In this document: positions 30,726 to 38,849 of the stretch, piece after piece
Layout of the letters: the number at the start of each line of letters is the position of its first letter
Numbering within the stretch: position 1 is the stretch's first letter
Assembly (NCBI GenBank): GCA_035489015.1
Contig: DATHKR010000201.1
Span: 1 to 64,000, forward strand
Length of the DNA: 64,000 nucleotides
Source of the DNA: DATFRY01 sp035489015
GTDB taxonomy: Bacteria > Myxococcota_A > Polyangia > Haliangiales > Haliangiaceae
Direction of reading: 5' to 3'
Program-made: the position numbers and the translations under genes
Notes under the pieces: generated by a model
Told to the model about the DNA's origin: nothing
The model's input: only the letters and a program-made list of their open reading frames with translations
Database searches by the model: none

Positions 30726-31827
30726 CGCGCACGTCCTCCTCGCCGATCGCGTGATCCGGCTGCAGATCGCGCGCCGCGGCCCGCCCGAGCAGCGCCGGAT
30801 ACGCGGCCGGCGGCAGGCCGGGGGCCAGCTTGCCGCAGCGAAGCACGGCGATGTTGTCGGCGGTCAGCGCCTCGCCGCGCCGGACCGGCCCGACCGTGTA
30901 GATGCTGCGGCGGGCGAACTGACGCAGCTCGTCCTCGATGGCGGCCGGCGCCTTGACGCTCTTGCCCAGCGCCGACTCGGTGGCGCGGACGGCCGCGACC
31001 ATCGCGGCCAGCTCGCGCGGCTCGAGCGCGAAGCGGTGATCCGGGCCGGGCAGGTAGTTGGACAGGGTGTAGTGCTTCTCGACCACGCAGGCGCCGAGCG
31101 CGACGGCGGCGGACGGGCCGATGGTCGGGTGGCGCGAGTGATCCGACAGACCGACCTGCACCCCGAACGCGTCGGCCATGGCGCGCATCGCGCGCAGGTT
31201 CAGCTCCTCGATCGGAGTCGGGTAGCTGGCGGTGCACTGGAGGAGGACGGGCAGGGCGGCGCCGGTCGCGCGAACCACCTCGACCGCGTCGGCGACCTCG
31301 TCCATGCGGGCGGCGCCGGTCGACACGAGGAGCGGCTTGCCCTTCGCGGCCATGTGGGCCAGGAGCGGGTGATGGGTCATCTCGTAGCTGGCGCACTTGT
31401 GGGCCGCCACCCACGGGTCGACCAGATCGACCGACTCCTCGTCGAACGCCGAGGCCAGGAAATCGATCCGGCGCTCGGCTGCGTGGCCGGCCAGGACCGG
31501 CAGCCAGTCCGGCGGCATCTCGAGCGCCGCCACGATGTCGTAGATCGATCGAGGGTCGCCGAGGTAGTCGCTGGCGCCGGCGCCGCGCGCGTACAGCCGG
31601 CGGGCGCGAAAGACCTGGAACTTGACCGCGTCGGCGCCGGCCTCGGCCGCCACATCGATGAGTCGGCGCGCCTGGTCGAGCCGGCCATCGTGGGTGGAGC
31701 CAGCCTCGGCGATGACGTAGCAGCGAGACGCTGGGAGGGTGAAGGGCACACCAGCGCAGGGTGCGAGCGGCGGGCCACTCCTGCGGCGCGCGATGCGCCG
31801 CGCATCTGTGCGATCTCGCTCGGTCAT
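30718..31827 (-). CDS. pseI: pseudaminic acid synthase
   Basis: PseI condenses phosphoenolpyruvate with the 6-deoxy-hexosamine to form pseudaminic acid. The 369-aa protein has the NeuB TIM-barrel: YVIAEAGSTHDGRLDQARRL, GADAVKFQVF, CASYEMTHHPLL, LLVSTGAA, LLQCTASYPTP, GLSDHSRHPTI, and CVVEKHYTLS. A SAF antifreeze-like domain follows at about 300-369 (RRSIYTVGPVRRGEALTADN). First gene of this operon, facing the HDOD gene at 31965 across a 137-bp gap. The family also includes sialic acid synthase; the neighbours favour PseI. Confidence 0.88.
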   Translation of the reverse strand: MTERDRTDARRIARRRSGPPLAPCAGVPFTLPASRCYVIAEAGSTHDGRLDQARRLIDVAAEAGADAVKFQVFRARRLYARGAGASDYLGDPRSIYDIVAALEMPPDWLPVLAGHAAERRIDFLASAFDEESVDLVDPWVAAHKCASYEMTHHPLLAHMAAKGKPLLVSTGAARMDEVADAVEVVRATGAALPVLLQCTASYPTPIEELNLRAMRAMADAFGVQVGLSDHSRHPTIGPSAAVALGACVVEKHYTLSNYLPGPDHRFALEPRELAAMVAAVRATESALGKSVKAPAAIEDELRQFARRSIYTVGPVRRGEALTADNIAVLRCGKLAPGLPPAAYPALLGRAAARDLQPDHAIGEEDVRGA

Positions 31828-31854
31828 CCGATCGTCGGTGATCCCGCGATCGGT

Positions 31855-31872
31855 CGCCCCCGCGCGGGGGCG
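31855..31872. promoter_or_regulatory. 18-bp perfect GC palindrome
   Basis: CGCCCCCGCGCGGGGGCG is perfectly self-complementary. It sits in the divergent gap between pseI and the HDOD gene, 27 bp upstream of the pseI start. It could be an operator or the stem of a terminator-like hairpin. Confidence 0.6.
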
Positions 31873-31891
31873 TCGTCACGATTGACGACGC

Positions 31892-31918
31892 TCAAGGTCC
31901 CGCGAACCTGTCCGATCT
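31892..31918 (+). promoter_or_regulatory. candidate sigma-28 promoter of HDOD gene
   Basis: TCAAGGTC, 11 bases, TCCGATCT matches the FliA pattern with exact spacing and resembles the motA and maf sites. It ends 46 bp upstream of the ATG, leaving a normal leader with an AGAGGA ribosome site. Confidence 0.65.
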
Positions 31919-31964
31919 TCGCTGTGAAGCCCGACTCGCTGTCACTCCCCGCCCCAGAGGACCC

Positions 31965-33434
31965 ATGCCCTCGGCAAAGCCCACCGTCACTCACGACTCC
32001 AGCGCGCCCATCGCCGACCCCGTTCTCGACGCCGTTCTCCGGTTGATCGCCAGCGACGCGGTGAAGGTCCCGCCGATCCCGGCGGTGGTGGCCAAGCTGA
32101 ACGAGCACCTTGCCAATCCGTCCTGCGAGATGCGCGACGTCACCCTGCTGGTGGGCACGGATCAGGCGCTGTCGGCCCACATCTTGCGCTGCGCGAGCAG
32201 CACCCTCCTGTCGGTGCGAACCCAGGTCGCCTCGCTGAGCGAGGCGGTGATGCGGGTCGGCACCAACGGTCTCTTCTCGCTCGCGGTCTCCTTCACCCTC
32301 GGGCGCGAGATGGCGCGGGTGAGCCCGCTGCAGAGCCTGCGGCGCGACGTCTTCTGCCGCGCGGCGGCCAGCGCCGAGTTCTGCCGCCGGCTGGCTCCGC
32401 GCCACGACGCCGATCCGGAGGGCGCCTTCCTGTGCGGCCTGCTGGGCACCTTCGGCCTGACGGTGGCGCTCGGCGCGATCGAGCAGGTGCTGGCCAGCAG
32501 CACCGCCCGGCAGAGCCGCCCGGCCGAGGCGTGGATGAAGATGGCGCGCGACTGCGAGGCGCAGATGGGCGCGCGGGTGGCGGCCCAGTGGGGCATGCCG
32601 AAGCTGGTCGGCGAGGTGGTCGCGGCCCGCCACGGGCGCGACGTCGATGCCAGCCTGCGCCCGTACGTGCGGCTGCTCGGCCTGGCCGAGGGCTTGACCG
32701 ATCTCCTCTACCGGGTACCCTCGCCCGGCCAGGCGGAGGTGGTGCAGGCGATCCAGTGCAGCGCCTCGGACGCGGTCGAGATCGCCGGCTACCTGCCCGA
32801 GGTGGCCGCGTCGGTGTGGGCGCTGGGCGTCGCCACCGACGAGATCAAGGGCGCCACCCAGTCGATGCCGATCCAGGTGGTGGACTCGCCGACGACCACG
32901 CTGCGAGGTGAGATCGTGCCGGCCAGCATCCCGGTCACCATCGAGCGCAAGGGCGGCGACCAGCAGCTGGTCTGCGTCGGGCTGGCCTCCGACGGCTTCG
33001 TCGCCCACGGCACCCACGCGCTCCCGCTCAACCAGGTGGTGAAGTGCCGCCTGCTCGGCGGTGAGGAGGACTTCGAGCTGGTCGCGTTCGTGGCCGGGGT
33101 GACCAAGGACGGGGAGTATCGGTTCGAGATGAAGCCGATGGGCCTGTCGGGGGTGAACGCGCGCAAGTGGCTGACCCTGCGCACCGACGCGGCCCGCGAG
33201 CACTCGGCCGGCCAGAGCCTGGATGGCGAGACCGCCCCGATGGACGACGCCGCCGAGCCGGCCGCCCCGGTCGATCCGCAGCAGCCGCTCGAGCTCGGAC
33301 CGATGGAGCCGTACGCGACCCCGGCCGCGGGGCAGGGCGGCAGCGCGCCGCGCCAGGGCGGCTACGTCAGCCTGCACGCCGAGCGCTCGCCGCTGCGCCG
33401 GCTCGGGTCCTGGTTGCGTGGGCGCGGCGACTAG
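31965..33434 (+). CDS. HDOD and PilZ-like signalling protein, HD pair lost
   Basis: The 489-aa protein has an HDOD domain at about residues 20-240 (VPPIPAVVAKLNEHL, DQALSAHILRCAS, EGAFLCGLLGTFGLTVAL). The usual HD dyad in LLHDFG is replaced here by LLGTFG, so the domain is probably only a binding module. A C-terminal PilZ-like barrel (PVTIERKGGDQQLVCVGLASDGF) at about 315-400 and a Pro/Ala-rich tail follow. A sigma-28-like promoter precedes it. It converges with the paralogue ending at 33456. Likely role: signalling adaptor in motility. Confidence 0.8.
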   Translation: MPSAKPTVTHDSSAPIADPVLDAVLRLIASDAVKVPPIPAVVAKLNEHLANPSCEMRDVTLLVGTDQALSAHILRCASSTLLSVRTQVASLSEAVMRVGTNGLFSLAVSFTLGREMARVSPLQSLRRDVFCRAAASAEFCRRLAPRHDADPEGAFLCGLLGTFGLTVALGAIEQVLASSTARQSRPAEAWMKMARDCEAQMGARVAAQWGMPKLVGEVVAARHGRDVDASLRPYVRLLGLAEGLTDLLYRVPSPGQAEVVQAIQCSASDAVEIAGYLPEVAASVWALGVATDEIKGATQSMPIQVVDSPTTTLRGEIVPASIPVTIERKGGDQQLVCVGLASDGFVAHGTHALPLNQVVKCRLLGGEEDFELVAFVAGVTKDGEYRFEMKPMGLSGVNARKWLTLRTDAAREHSAGQSLDGETAPMDDAAEPAAPVDPQQPLELGPMEPYATPAAGQGGSAPRQGGYVSLHAERSPLRRLGSWLRGRGD

Positions 33435-33455
33435 CGCACTGATCGCAGCCGCCGG

Positions 33456-34700
33456 TCAGGCGTGGAGCTGGCTGCTCGGCGCCGCCGCCGGGACCAGGGT
33501 GGCGAGCAGCTGGGCCCAGCCCAGCTTGGCGGTCGCGGTCAGCGCGAACGGCTTCACCTCGAGCACGAAGCGCTCGCCGTGGCGGCGCATCTGGGTCCGG
33601 ATCGAGTTCAGCGTGCACCACATGCGGAACGGCCCGTCGTCGCCGCCGAGGCTGAGCTGGATGACCGTCTGCGGTGAGTAGGCGCGCGGCGACAGGAGCT
33701 GCAGCCGGCGCGCGCCGACCCCGATGACGTTGCACGGGGTGTCGTCGCCGAACACCCGACAGCTGGCCTCGAGGTCGGTCTGGTGGATCACGTCCTCGTT
33801 CACCGGCTCGGGTGCTTCCATGACGCTGCGCATGTACTGCGACACGCGCGGCATCGTGCTGCCGGCCTGCGGATCGAGGCCCTCGACCAGGCCGGGCAGC
33901 GCGGGCAGGAGGTCGGTGAGGAAGTCGCGCTCCTCGGGCAGGAGCGTGGCGATGGCGTCGAGATCCGACCGGTCGACCACCAGCGACGATTCCATGAGAG
34001 AGACGACCTGGTCGGTCGCGCAGACCAGCCCGACGTGGTCGCGCTCGCGGCCACCGTCGGCCACGTGGTGGTCGCGGATCACATCGGCGACGATCGCGGG
34101 CAGGTTCCACTTCTCGGCGATCACCATGCCGAGCTCGACGTGGTAGGCCTCGACCACCTCGACGCAGCGGGCCGGCGACAGCCGCACCGGGGCGCGCGAG
34201 GAGGACAGGATCTGCTCGACGCAGGCCAGCGCGACCACGCGCCCGAAGTCGTGCAGGAGCCCGCACAGGAACGCCGCGTCCGGGTCCATCCTCCACCGCG
34301 CGGCCAGCTCGCGGCACAGGAACGCGCTCCACACCGACTGGCGCCAGACCGTGCGACGGAGGTCGAGGAGGACGCCGTCCACGCTCGCCTCCTTGCCCAG
34401 GCCGACGGTGAAGGCGAGGCGGACCAGCTCGTTGCAGCCGATCCGGCCGACCGCGTCGGGCAAGGACAGGATGGCGGCGCCGCCGCCCATGCGGGCCGAG
34501 TTGGCCGCCCGCAGCACCGCCGCGCTCAGCGCCTGGTCGCTGGTCACCAGCGCGGCGACCTCGTTCATCGAGTAGTCGTCGCGCTTGAGCAGCTGGCCGA
34601 GCCGCATGGCGATGGCCGGGTAGGGTGGGATCCGCACCTTGTCCGAGCGGATGATGGCGACCAGCCGCTGGTCCAGCTCCTGGGGGATGGTGCTCGTCAT
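33456..34700 (-). CDS. HDOD and PilZ-like signalling protein, HD kept
   Basis: The 414-aa protein has an HDOD domain (VRIPPYPAIAMRLGQLL, DQALSAAVLRAANS, AFLCGLLHDFGRVVALACVEQIL with HD, VIADVIRDHH-like) and a C-terminal PilZ-like part (TPCNVIGVGARRLQLLSP, FVLEVKPFALT). It is a paralogue of the gene at 31965: both share DxAFLCGLL and the same domain order. Its ATG overlaps the pseG stop by 4 bp, so it is translated with the pseudaminic-acid genes and likely links flagellar assembly or glycosylation to second-messenger signalling. Confidence 0.8.
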   Translation of the reverse strand: MTSTIPQELDQRLVAIIRSDKVRIPPYPAIAMRLGQLLKRDDYSMNEVAALVTSDQALSAAVLRAANSARMGGGAAILSLPDAVGRIGCNELVRLAFTVGLGKEASVDGVLLDLRRTVWRQSVWSAFLCRELAARWRMDPDAAFLCGLLHDFGRVVALACVEQILSSSRAPVRLSPARCVEVVEAYHVELGMVIAEKWNLPAIVADVIRDHHVADGGRERDHVGLVCATDQVVSLMESSLVVDRSDLDAIATLLPEERDFLTDLLPALPGLVEGLDPQAGSTMPRVSQYMRSVMEAPEPVNEDVIHQTDLEASCRVFGDDTPCNVIGVGARRLQLLSPRAYSPQTVIQLSLGGDDGPFRMWCTLNSIRTQMRRHGERFVLEVKPFALTATAKLGWAQLLATLVPAAAPSSQLHA

Positions 34701-35797
34701 GCGATTGCCTCGAGCCGGGCGCCCGGCCCGGAAATCAGTCGCTCCACCGCGGTCAGGATTCGCCCGGCGCCGAGCCCGTCGACCATGCGGCGCGCGCGCC
34801 CCGCGATCTGGCGGCGGCGATCGGCGTCGCCGAGGAAGTCGGCGACGCGGCGGGCGAGGTCGGCGTCATCGAGGCTGCGCAGGTCGTCGCCACCGGCGAC
34901 GCATCCGGCCGCGGTCATCGCGCGAGAGCCGGGCAGCTGGTTGTCGGCCACGACGAACGCCAGCGTCGGGCAGCCGACGCAGGCGAGCTCGAGGAGCGTG
35001 CCGCCGGCGGCCGAGATCGCGGCGTCCGCCTCGGTCATGATCTGCGCCATGTCGGGCGGCGCGCTCAGCACCTCGACCGAGTGGCCGAGCCGGCCGGCCA
35101 GCTGGGCCGCCTCGAGCACGCGGTCGGGGCGGGCGTGATGGGCACCGAGGACGACCAGGACCCGCATGGCCAGCACGGCCGGCAGCGCGCGCAGCACCCG
35201 GGTGGTGCCGCCGACCGGGTCGCTGGCGCCGAAGCTGATCAGCAGGCAGCCGATCGGCCCGAGGTTGATGCGGCGGGTGCGGCGGGCGCGGCCGCCGAAC
35301 TCGGGGCGGATGAGCGCGTAGCGCGGGCCGAGCAGGAGCGCGGTCGATCCGTCGCTGGTGTAGGTCGCCAGCTCGGCGCCCGCGTTCGGGTTGACGAGGA
35401 CCTGGGCCGCGGTGGCGCGCCCGGCGCTGTCGTCGATCACCACCACCGGGCCTGCCCCGCGCGCGGCGAGCTGACGCTCGAGATCGACCGCGAACGGGCC
35501 GTCCACGATGATCGCGCCGGCCTCGTGCTGGCGGAGCAGCGCCTCGCTCTCGTCGACGTCGCCGGCGCTGCCGCTGGCGGCCGCGATGAGGGCGATGTCG
35601 TGGCCGCGCCGGCGCAGCGCGCCGTGCAGCGGCTCGGCCGCCCGGTTGAGCGCGAACAGGGCCCGGCCGCCGCGCCGCTGATGCGAGTCGGCCAGCGCGA
35701 GGAGGCGCATGACGTGGCCGCCGCCCAGCTCCGGGGAGGCGTCGGCGCGCAGGAGCAGCAGCCTGGCCCGGGCTCCGCTCGGCCTGGGCCGGTTCAC
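34697..35797 (-). CDS. pseG: UDP-sugar hydrolase PseG
   Basis: PseG removes UDP from the acetylated 2,4-diamino sugar to give the substrate of PseI. The 366-aa GT-B-like protein shows RADASPELGGGHVMRLLALA, with the catalytic His region GGGHxxR, VVVIDDSAGR, LLISFGASDP, and ISAAGGTLLELACVGCP. These match the PseG/SpsG family. It overlaps pseB by 4 bp and the HDOD gene by 4 bp. Confidence 0.88.
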   Translation of the reverse strand: MNRPRPSGARARLLLLRADASPELGGGHVMRLLALADSHQRRGGRALFALNRAAEPLHGALRRRGHDIALIAAASGSAGDVDESEALLRQHEAGAIIVDGPFAVDLERQLAARGAGPVVVIDDSAGRATAAQVLVNPNAGAELATYTSDGSTALLLGPRYALIRPEFGGRARRTRRINLGPIGCLLISFGASDPVGGTTRVLRALPAVLAMRVLVVLGAHHARPDRVLEAAQLAGRLGHSVEVLSAPPDMAQIMTEADAAISAAGGTLLELACVGCPTLAFVVADNQLPGSRAMTAAGCVAGGDDLRSLDDADLARRVADFLGDADRRRQIAGRARRMVDGLGAGRILTAVERLISGPGARLEAIA

Positions 35798-36822
35798 GCC
35801 ACGCGCTCGAGCAGGAGGCGGGTCTGCTCGACGTCGAGGCGCAACCCGGGGTGGTCGCTGGAGTAGGAGAAGTCGTCGGGCAGCTGGGCGCCGGCGGTCT
35901 CGGCCGGGGGATGTCCGTGGAACTCGAACTCGGGCCAGATGACCAGGAGGTCGCCCAGGTCGCGGGCGCGGCGGGCCTCCTCCACGCTGATGAGCGTCTC
36001 GTGCAGCTTCTCGCCCGGCCGGATGCCGACCATCTCGCGGGGCACGCCGGGGGCGAGCGCCTCGGCCAGCGTCACGATGTCGGTGGTCGGCAGCTTGGGG
36101 ATGAAGATCTCGCCGCCGGTCATGAGATCGAGCCCGCGCAGGATCAGGCGGATGGCGCCGTCCATGTCGATCCAGAAGCGGGTCATGCGCTCGTCGGTGA
36201 TGGTGAGGTGGCCGCGGCTGCGCTGCTCGCGGAACAGCGGGATGACGCTGCCGGCCGAGCCCATGACGTTGCCGTAGCGGGCCAGGGCGAAGCGGGTCGG
36301 CTGGTCACCGGCGTACGCGTTGGCCGCGATGAGCAGCTTCTCCATGCACAGCTTGGTCGCGCCGTACAGGTTGGCCGGCGCCACCGCCTTGTCGGTGCTG
36401 AGCGCGAGGACTCGCTCGACCCTCGCCTCGATCGCCGCCTCGATGATGTTGCGCGCGCCGGTGATGTTGGTCTGCACCGCCTCGATCGGGTTGTACTCGC
36501 AAAGCGGGACGTGCTTCATCGCGGCGGCGTGCACGATGATCTGCACCCCGCGGAACGCCTGGTGCAGGCGGTCGCGGTCGCGCACGTCACCGACGAAGAA
36601 GCGCAGGCGCGGGTCGCGCAGCTCGCGCTCCATCTGGTAGTGCTTCTGCTCGTCGCGGCTGAAGACGATGATCTTGCGGGCGGCCGACCAGGCCATGAGC
36701 ACCTTGACGAATGCCCGGCCGAACGAGCCGGTCCCGCCGGTGATGAGGACGGTCTTGTCTGCCACCACGTGGCAGAGCTGAGCGAGCGTGGCGGCCTGCG
36801 AGGCCATGGGCGACCGGATCAC
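35794..36822 (-). CDS. pseB: UDP-GlcNAc 4,6-dehydratase/5-epimerase PseB
   Basis: PseB starts pseudaminic acid synthesis. The 342-aa SDR protein has VLITGGTGSFGRAF (NAD-binding), FSRDEQKHYQME, FFVGDVRDRDRL, ALSTDKAVAPANLYGATK with the Lys-Tyr active site, and MTRFWID in the substrate lid. GTG at 36822 is chosen over ATG at 36807 because its Shine-Dalgarno GGAGG lies 7 bases upstream and it gives a 4-bp GTGA overlap with pseC, like the other junctions in this operon. Confidence 0.92.
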   Translation of the reverse strand: MIRSPMASQAATLAQLCHVVADKTVLITGGTGSFGRAFVKVLMAWSAARKIIVFSRDEQKHYQMERELRDPRLRFFVGDVRDRDRLHQAFRGVQIIVHAAAMKHVPLCEYNPIEAVQTNITGARNIIEAAIEARVERVLALSTDKAVAPANLYGATKLCMEKLLIAANAYAGDQPTRFALARYGNVMGSAGSVIPLFREQRSRGHLTITDERMTRFWIDMDGAIRLILRGLDLMTGGEIFIPKLPTTDIVTLAEALAPGVPREMVGIRPGEKLHETLISVEEARRARDLGDLLVIWPEFEFHGHPPAETAGAQLPDDFSYSSDHPGLRLDVEQTRLLLERVA

Positions 36823-37970
36823 GAGAGAACCTCCGCGAGGCTGTCGACCACGCGGTCGACGTCCGCCTCGCTCATCGAATGGTGCATCGGGAGACTGAGG
36901 GTGCGCTGGTAATAGATCTCCGCCCCCTCGAGCGGTCCGCCCGCGCCGTGCAGGCGGTAGAGCGGCTGCTCGTAGAGCGGCACGTAGTGGACCTGGGTGC
37001 CGATGCCGCGGGCGGCCAGGCCGCGGGCGACCTCGCCGCGGGTGCGGCCGGCGGCGCGGAAGTCGATCCGCACCGGGAAGAGGTGATGGGCCGATCGGCG
37101 CTCGGGCCGCTCGACCGGCCCCTCGACCGCGGGCAGGTTGGCGGTCAGGCGCTGGCGGTAGCGGGCGGCCAGGACCCGGCGGTGGGCCAGCCAGCCGGCC
37201 TGCTTGGCCAGCTGCGACAGCCCGAGGGCGCAGGCGACGTCGCTGAGGCGGTAGTTCAGCCCCAGCTCCTGCACCTCGTACATCCACGGCTCGGCCGGCA
37301 GCCGCTCGAAGCGGGCCGGGTCGCGCTCGATGCCGTGCTGGCGCAGCCGGTCGATCCGCCGCTTGAGCTGCGGATCGGTGACCGCGACGGCGCCCCCCTC
37401 GAGGGTGGTGATGTGCTTGACCGGGTGGAACGAGAAGGTGGCGGCGTGGCCGAGGCCGCTGCCGATCCGGCGGCCGCGGTACTCGGCGCCGAGCGCGTGG
37501 GCGGCGTCCTCGACCAGCCACAGCCCGAGCCGATCGCACAGCTCGCGCAGCGGGGTGAGGTCGGCCGGCAGGCCGGCCAGGTGGACGGCGGTGATCGCGC
37601 GAGTCGCCGGCGTGAGCGCGCGCGCGATCCGCTCGACGTCGAGGAGGCCGCTGTCCGGCTCGACGTCGGCCAGGCGCACGCGCGCGCCGCACAGGAGCGC
37701 GGCGGCCGCGGTGGCGGAGAAGGTGATCGGGCTGGTCACCACCTCGTCGCCCGGGCCGATGCCGAGCGCCAGGTAGGCCAGGTGGAGCGCGGCGGTGCCG
37801 CTCGAGCACGCGCTCACGTGGGCGGCGCCGAGGTAGTCGGCCAGGCCGGCCTCGAAGCGGGCCACGGTCGGGCCCTGGGTGAGGAACGGCGCGCGCAGCG
37901 CCGCGGCGACCGCGGCGACATCGTCGTCGTCGATCGTCTGGGTGCTGTAGGGCAGGGCCGGTGCGGTCAC
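36819..37970 (-). CDS. pseC: UDP-4-keto-sugar aminotransferase PseC
   Basis: PseC is a PLP enzyme that aminates the 4-keto intermediate. The 383-aa protein has the DegT/DnrJ fold: SSGTAALHLAYLALG, VEDAAHALGAEYRG with the PLP Asp, FSFHPVKHITTLEGGAV with the PLP Lys, and a C-terminal LPMHHSM. The start is GTG at 37970 with AAGGAG 9 bases upstream. A sigma-54-like site overlaps that ribosome site (see findings), so the promoter is uncertain. First of the operon pseC, pseB, pseG, HDOD. Confidence 0.92.
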   Translation of the reverse strand: MTAPALPYSTQTIDDDDVAAVAAALRAPFLTQGPTVARFEAGLADYLGAAHVSACSSGTAALHLAYLALGIGPGDEVVTSPITFSATAAAALLCGARVRLADVEPDSGLLDVERIARALTPATRAITAVHLAGLPADLTPLRELCDRLGLWLVEDAAHALGAEYRGRRIGSGLGHAATFSFHPVKHITTLEGGAVAVTDPQLKRRIDRLRQHGIERDPARFERLPAEPWMYEVQELGLNYRLSDVACALGLSQLAKQAGWLAHRRVLAARYRQRLTANLPAVEGPVERPERRSAHHLFPVRIDFRAAGRTRGEVARGLAARGIGTQVHYVPLYEQPLYRLHGAGGPLEGAEIYYQRTLSLPMHHSMSEADVDRVVDSLAEVLS

Positions 37971-38111
37971 CGTGGACTTCTCCTTGCCAGCCGGGTGCCA
38001 CTATCGCCCCGGCTCATCTGGTCGGATCGACTCGGGCGGCGGTCCGCCAGCGGCATGCGCCGCGTCAGGCCTGACGGCAAAGGGCCGCGGTCGGCCTGCG
38101 GGCCTGGTCGG

Positions 38112-38474
38112 CTACCGATGCGTGTTGCGCCGCAGGCGCGCGACCGACTGGACCCGCTGACCCACCACGTGGCGGGCGCGGGTGAGGGCGCCCAGCCACG
38201 CGGCGGTGCCCTGCTGGATTCCGGCGTGGAGCTGGATCGCCTCGGCCACCCCGGCGAGGGCGTCGGGGTCGAGCTCGAGCGCCGCGCCCAGCTCGTCGAG
38301 CAGGCGCTCCCGCTCGGCCAGGATCACCTCGCCGCGGGTGATCACCTCGCCCGGCTCGCCGTCCGACGGCGGCGGCTCACCGGTCGCGGCGTGCAGCGCC
38401 TCGAGGGCGCGCATCGCGGCGGCGCGGGCGTCACCGGCGTCACCGGAGTGGGCCTGGGCGGGCGCCGAGCTCAT
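38112..38474 (-). CDS. FliT-like or FlgN-like small helical protein
   Basis: The 120-aa protein is almost entirely helical (RAAAMRALEALHAATG, ERERLLDELGAALELDPDALAGVAEAIQLHAG, then ALTRARHVVGQRVQSVARLRR). Its ATG overlaps fliS by 4 bp, the position usually held by FliT, chaperone of the FliD cap. The coiled-coil-like shape also fits FlgN. The assignment rests on position and shape, since no firm motif is visible. Confidence 0.6.
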   Translation of the reverse strand: MSSAPAQAHSGDAGDARAAAMRALEALHAATGEPPPSDGEPGEVITRGEVILAERERLLDELGAALELDPDALAGVAEAIQLHAGIQQGTAAWLGALTRARHVVGQRVQSVARLRRNTHR

Positions 38475-38845
38475 GCGCGGATCGCGGCCGCCTCGGCGAA
38501 CGAGACGCGCAGGGTGGTGACGATCTTGAGCGACTGGTCGAGCAGGACGGCCTTCCGCTCCACCGAGGCCCGCCCGATGCTGGACTGGCAGTAGCGATAC
38601 AACGCCTCGAGGTTGCCGCACAGCTCGGGCGCGGCACGGGTGTCGAGCGCGGCGATGAGCTCGGTCAGGATGCGGCTGGCGTGGTCGAGGGCCCGGGCCC
38701 GGCCGGCGATGTCACCGGCCGTGATCGCGCTCTGGCCGGCGCGGAGGTCGGCCTCGAGGCGAACGAACAGGCGATCGAGGATGTCGGTCTTGGGCGCCGT
38801 CTGGAGGTCGTTGCGGCGGTAGGCCTTGAGCGCGGAGGAGGACAT
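38471..38845 (-). CDS. fliS: flagellin export chaperone FliS
   Basis: FliS binds the C-terminus of unfinished flagellin to stop early polymerisation. The 124-aa protein shows the family pattern: AYRRNDLQTAPKTDILDRLF at the start, GDIAGRARALDHASRILTEL in the middle, and ELCGNLEALYRYCQSSIGRA, the core helix of FliS. It follows fliD by 4 bp. Confidence 0.92.
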   Translation of the reverse strand: MSSSALKAYRRNDLQTAPKTDILDRLFVRLEADLRAGQSAITAGDIAGRARALDHASRILTELIAALDTRAAPELCGNLEALYRYCQSSIGRASVERKAVLLDQSLKIVTTLRVSFAEAAAIRA

Positions 38846-38849
38846 TTGG

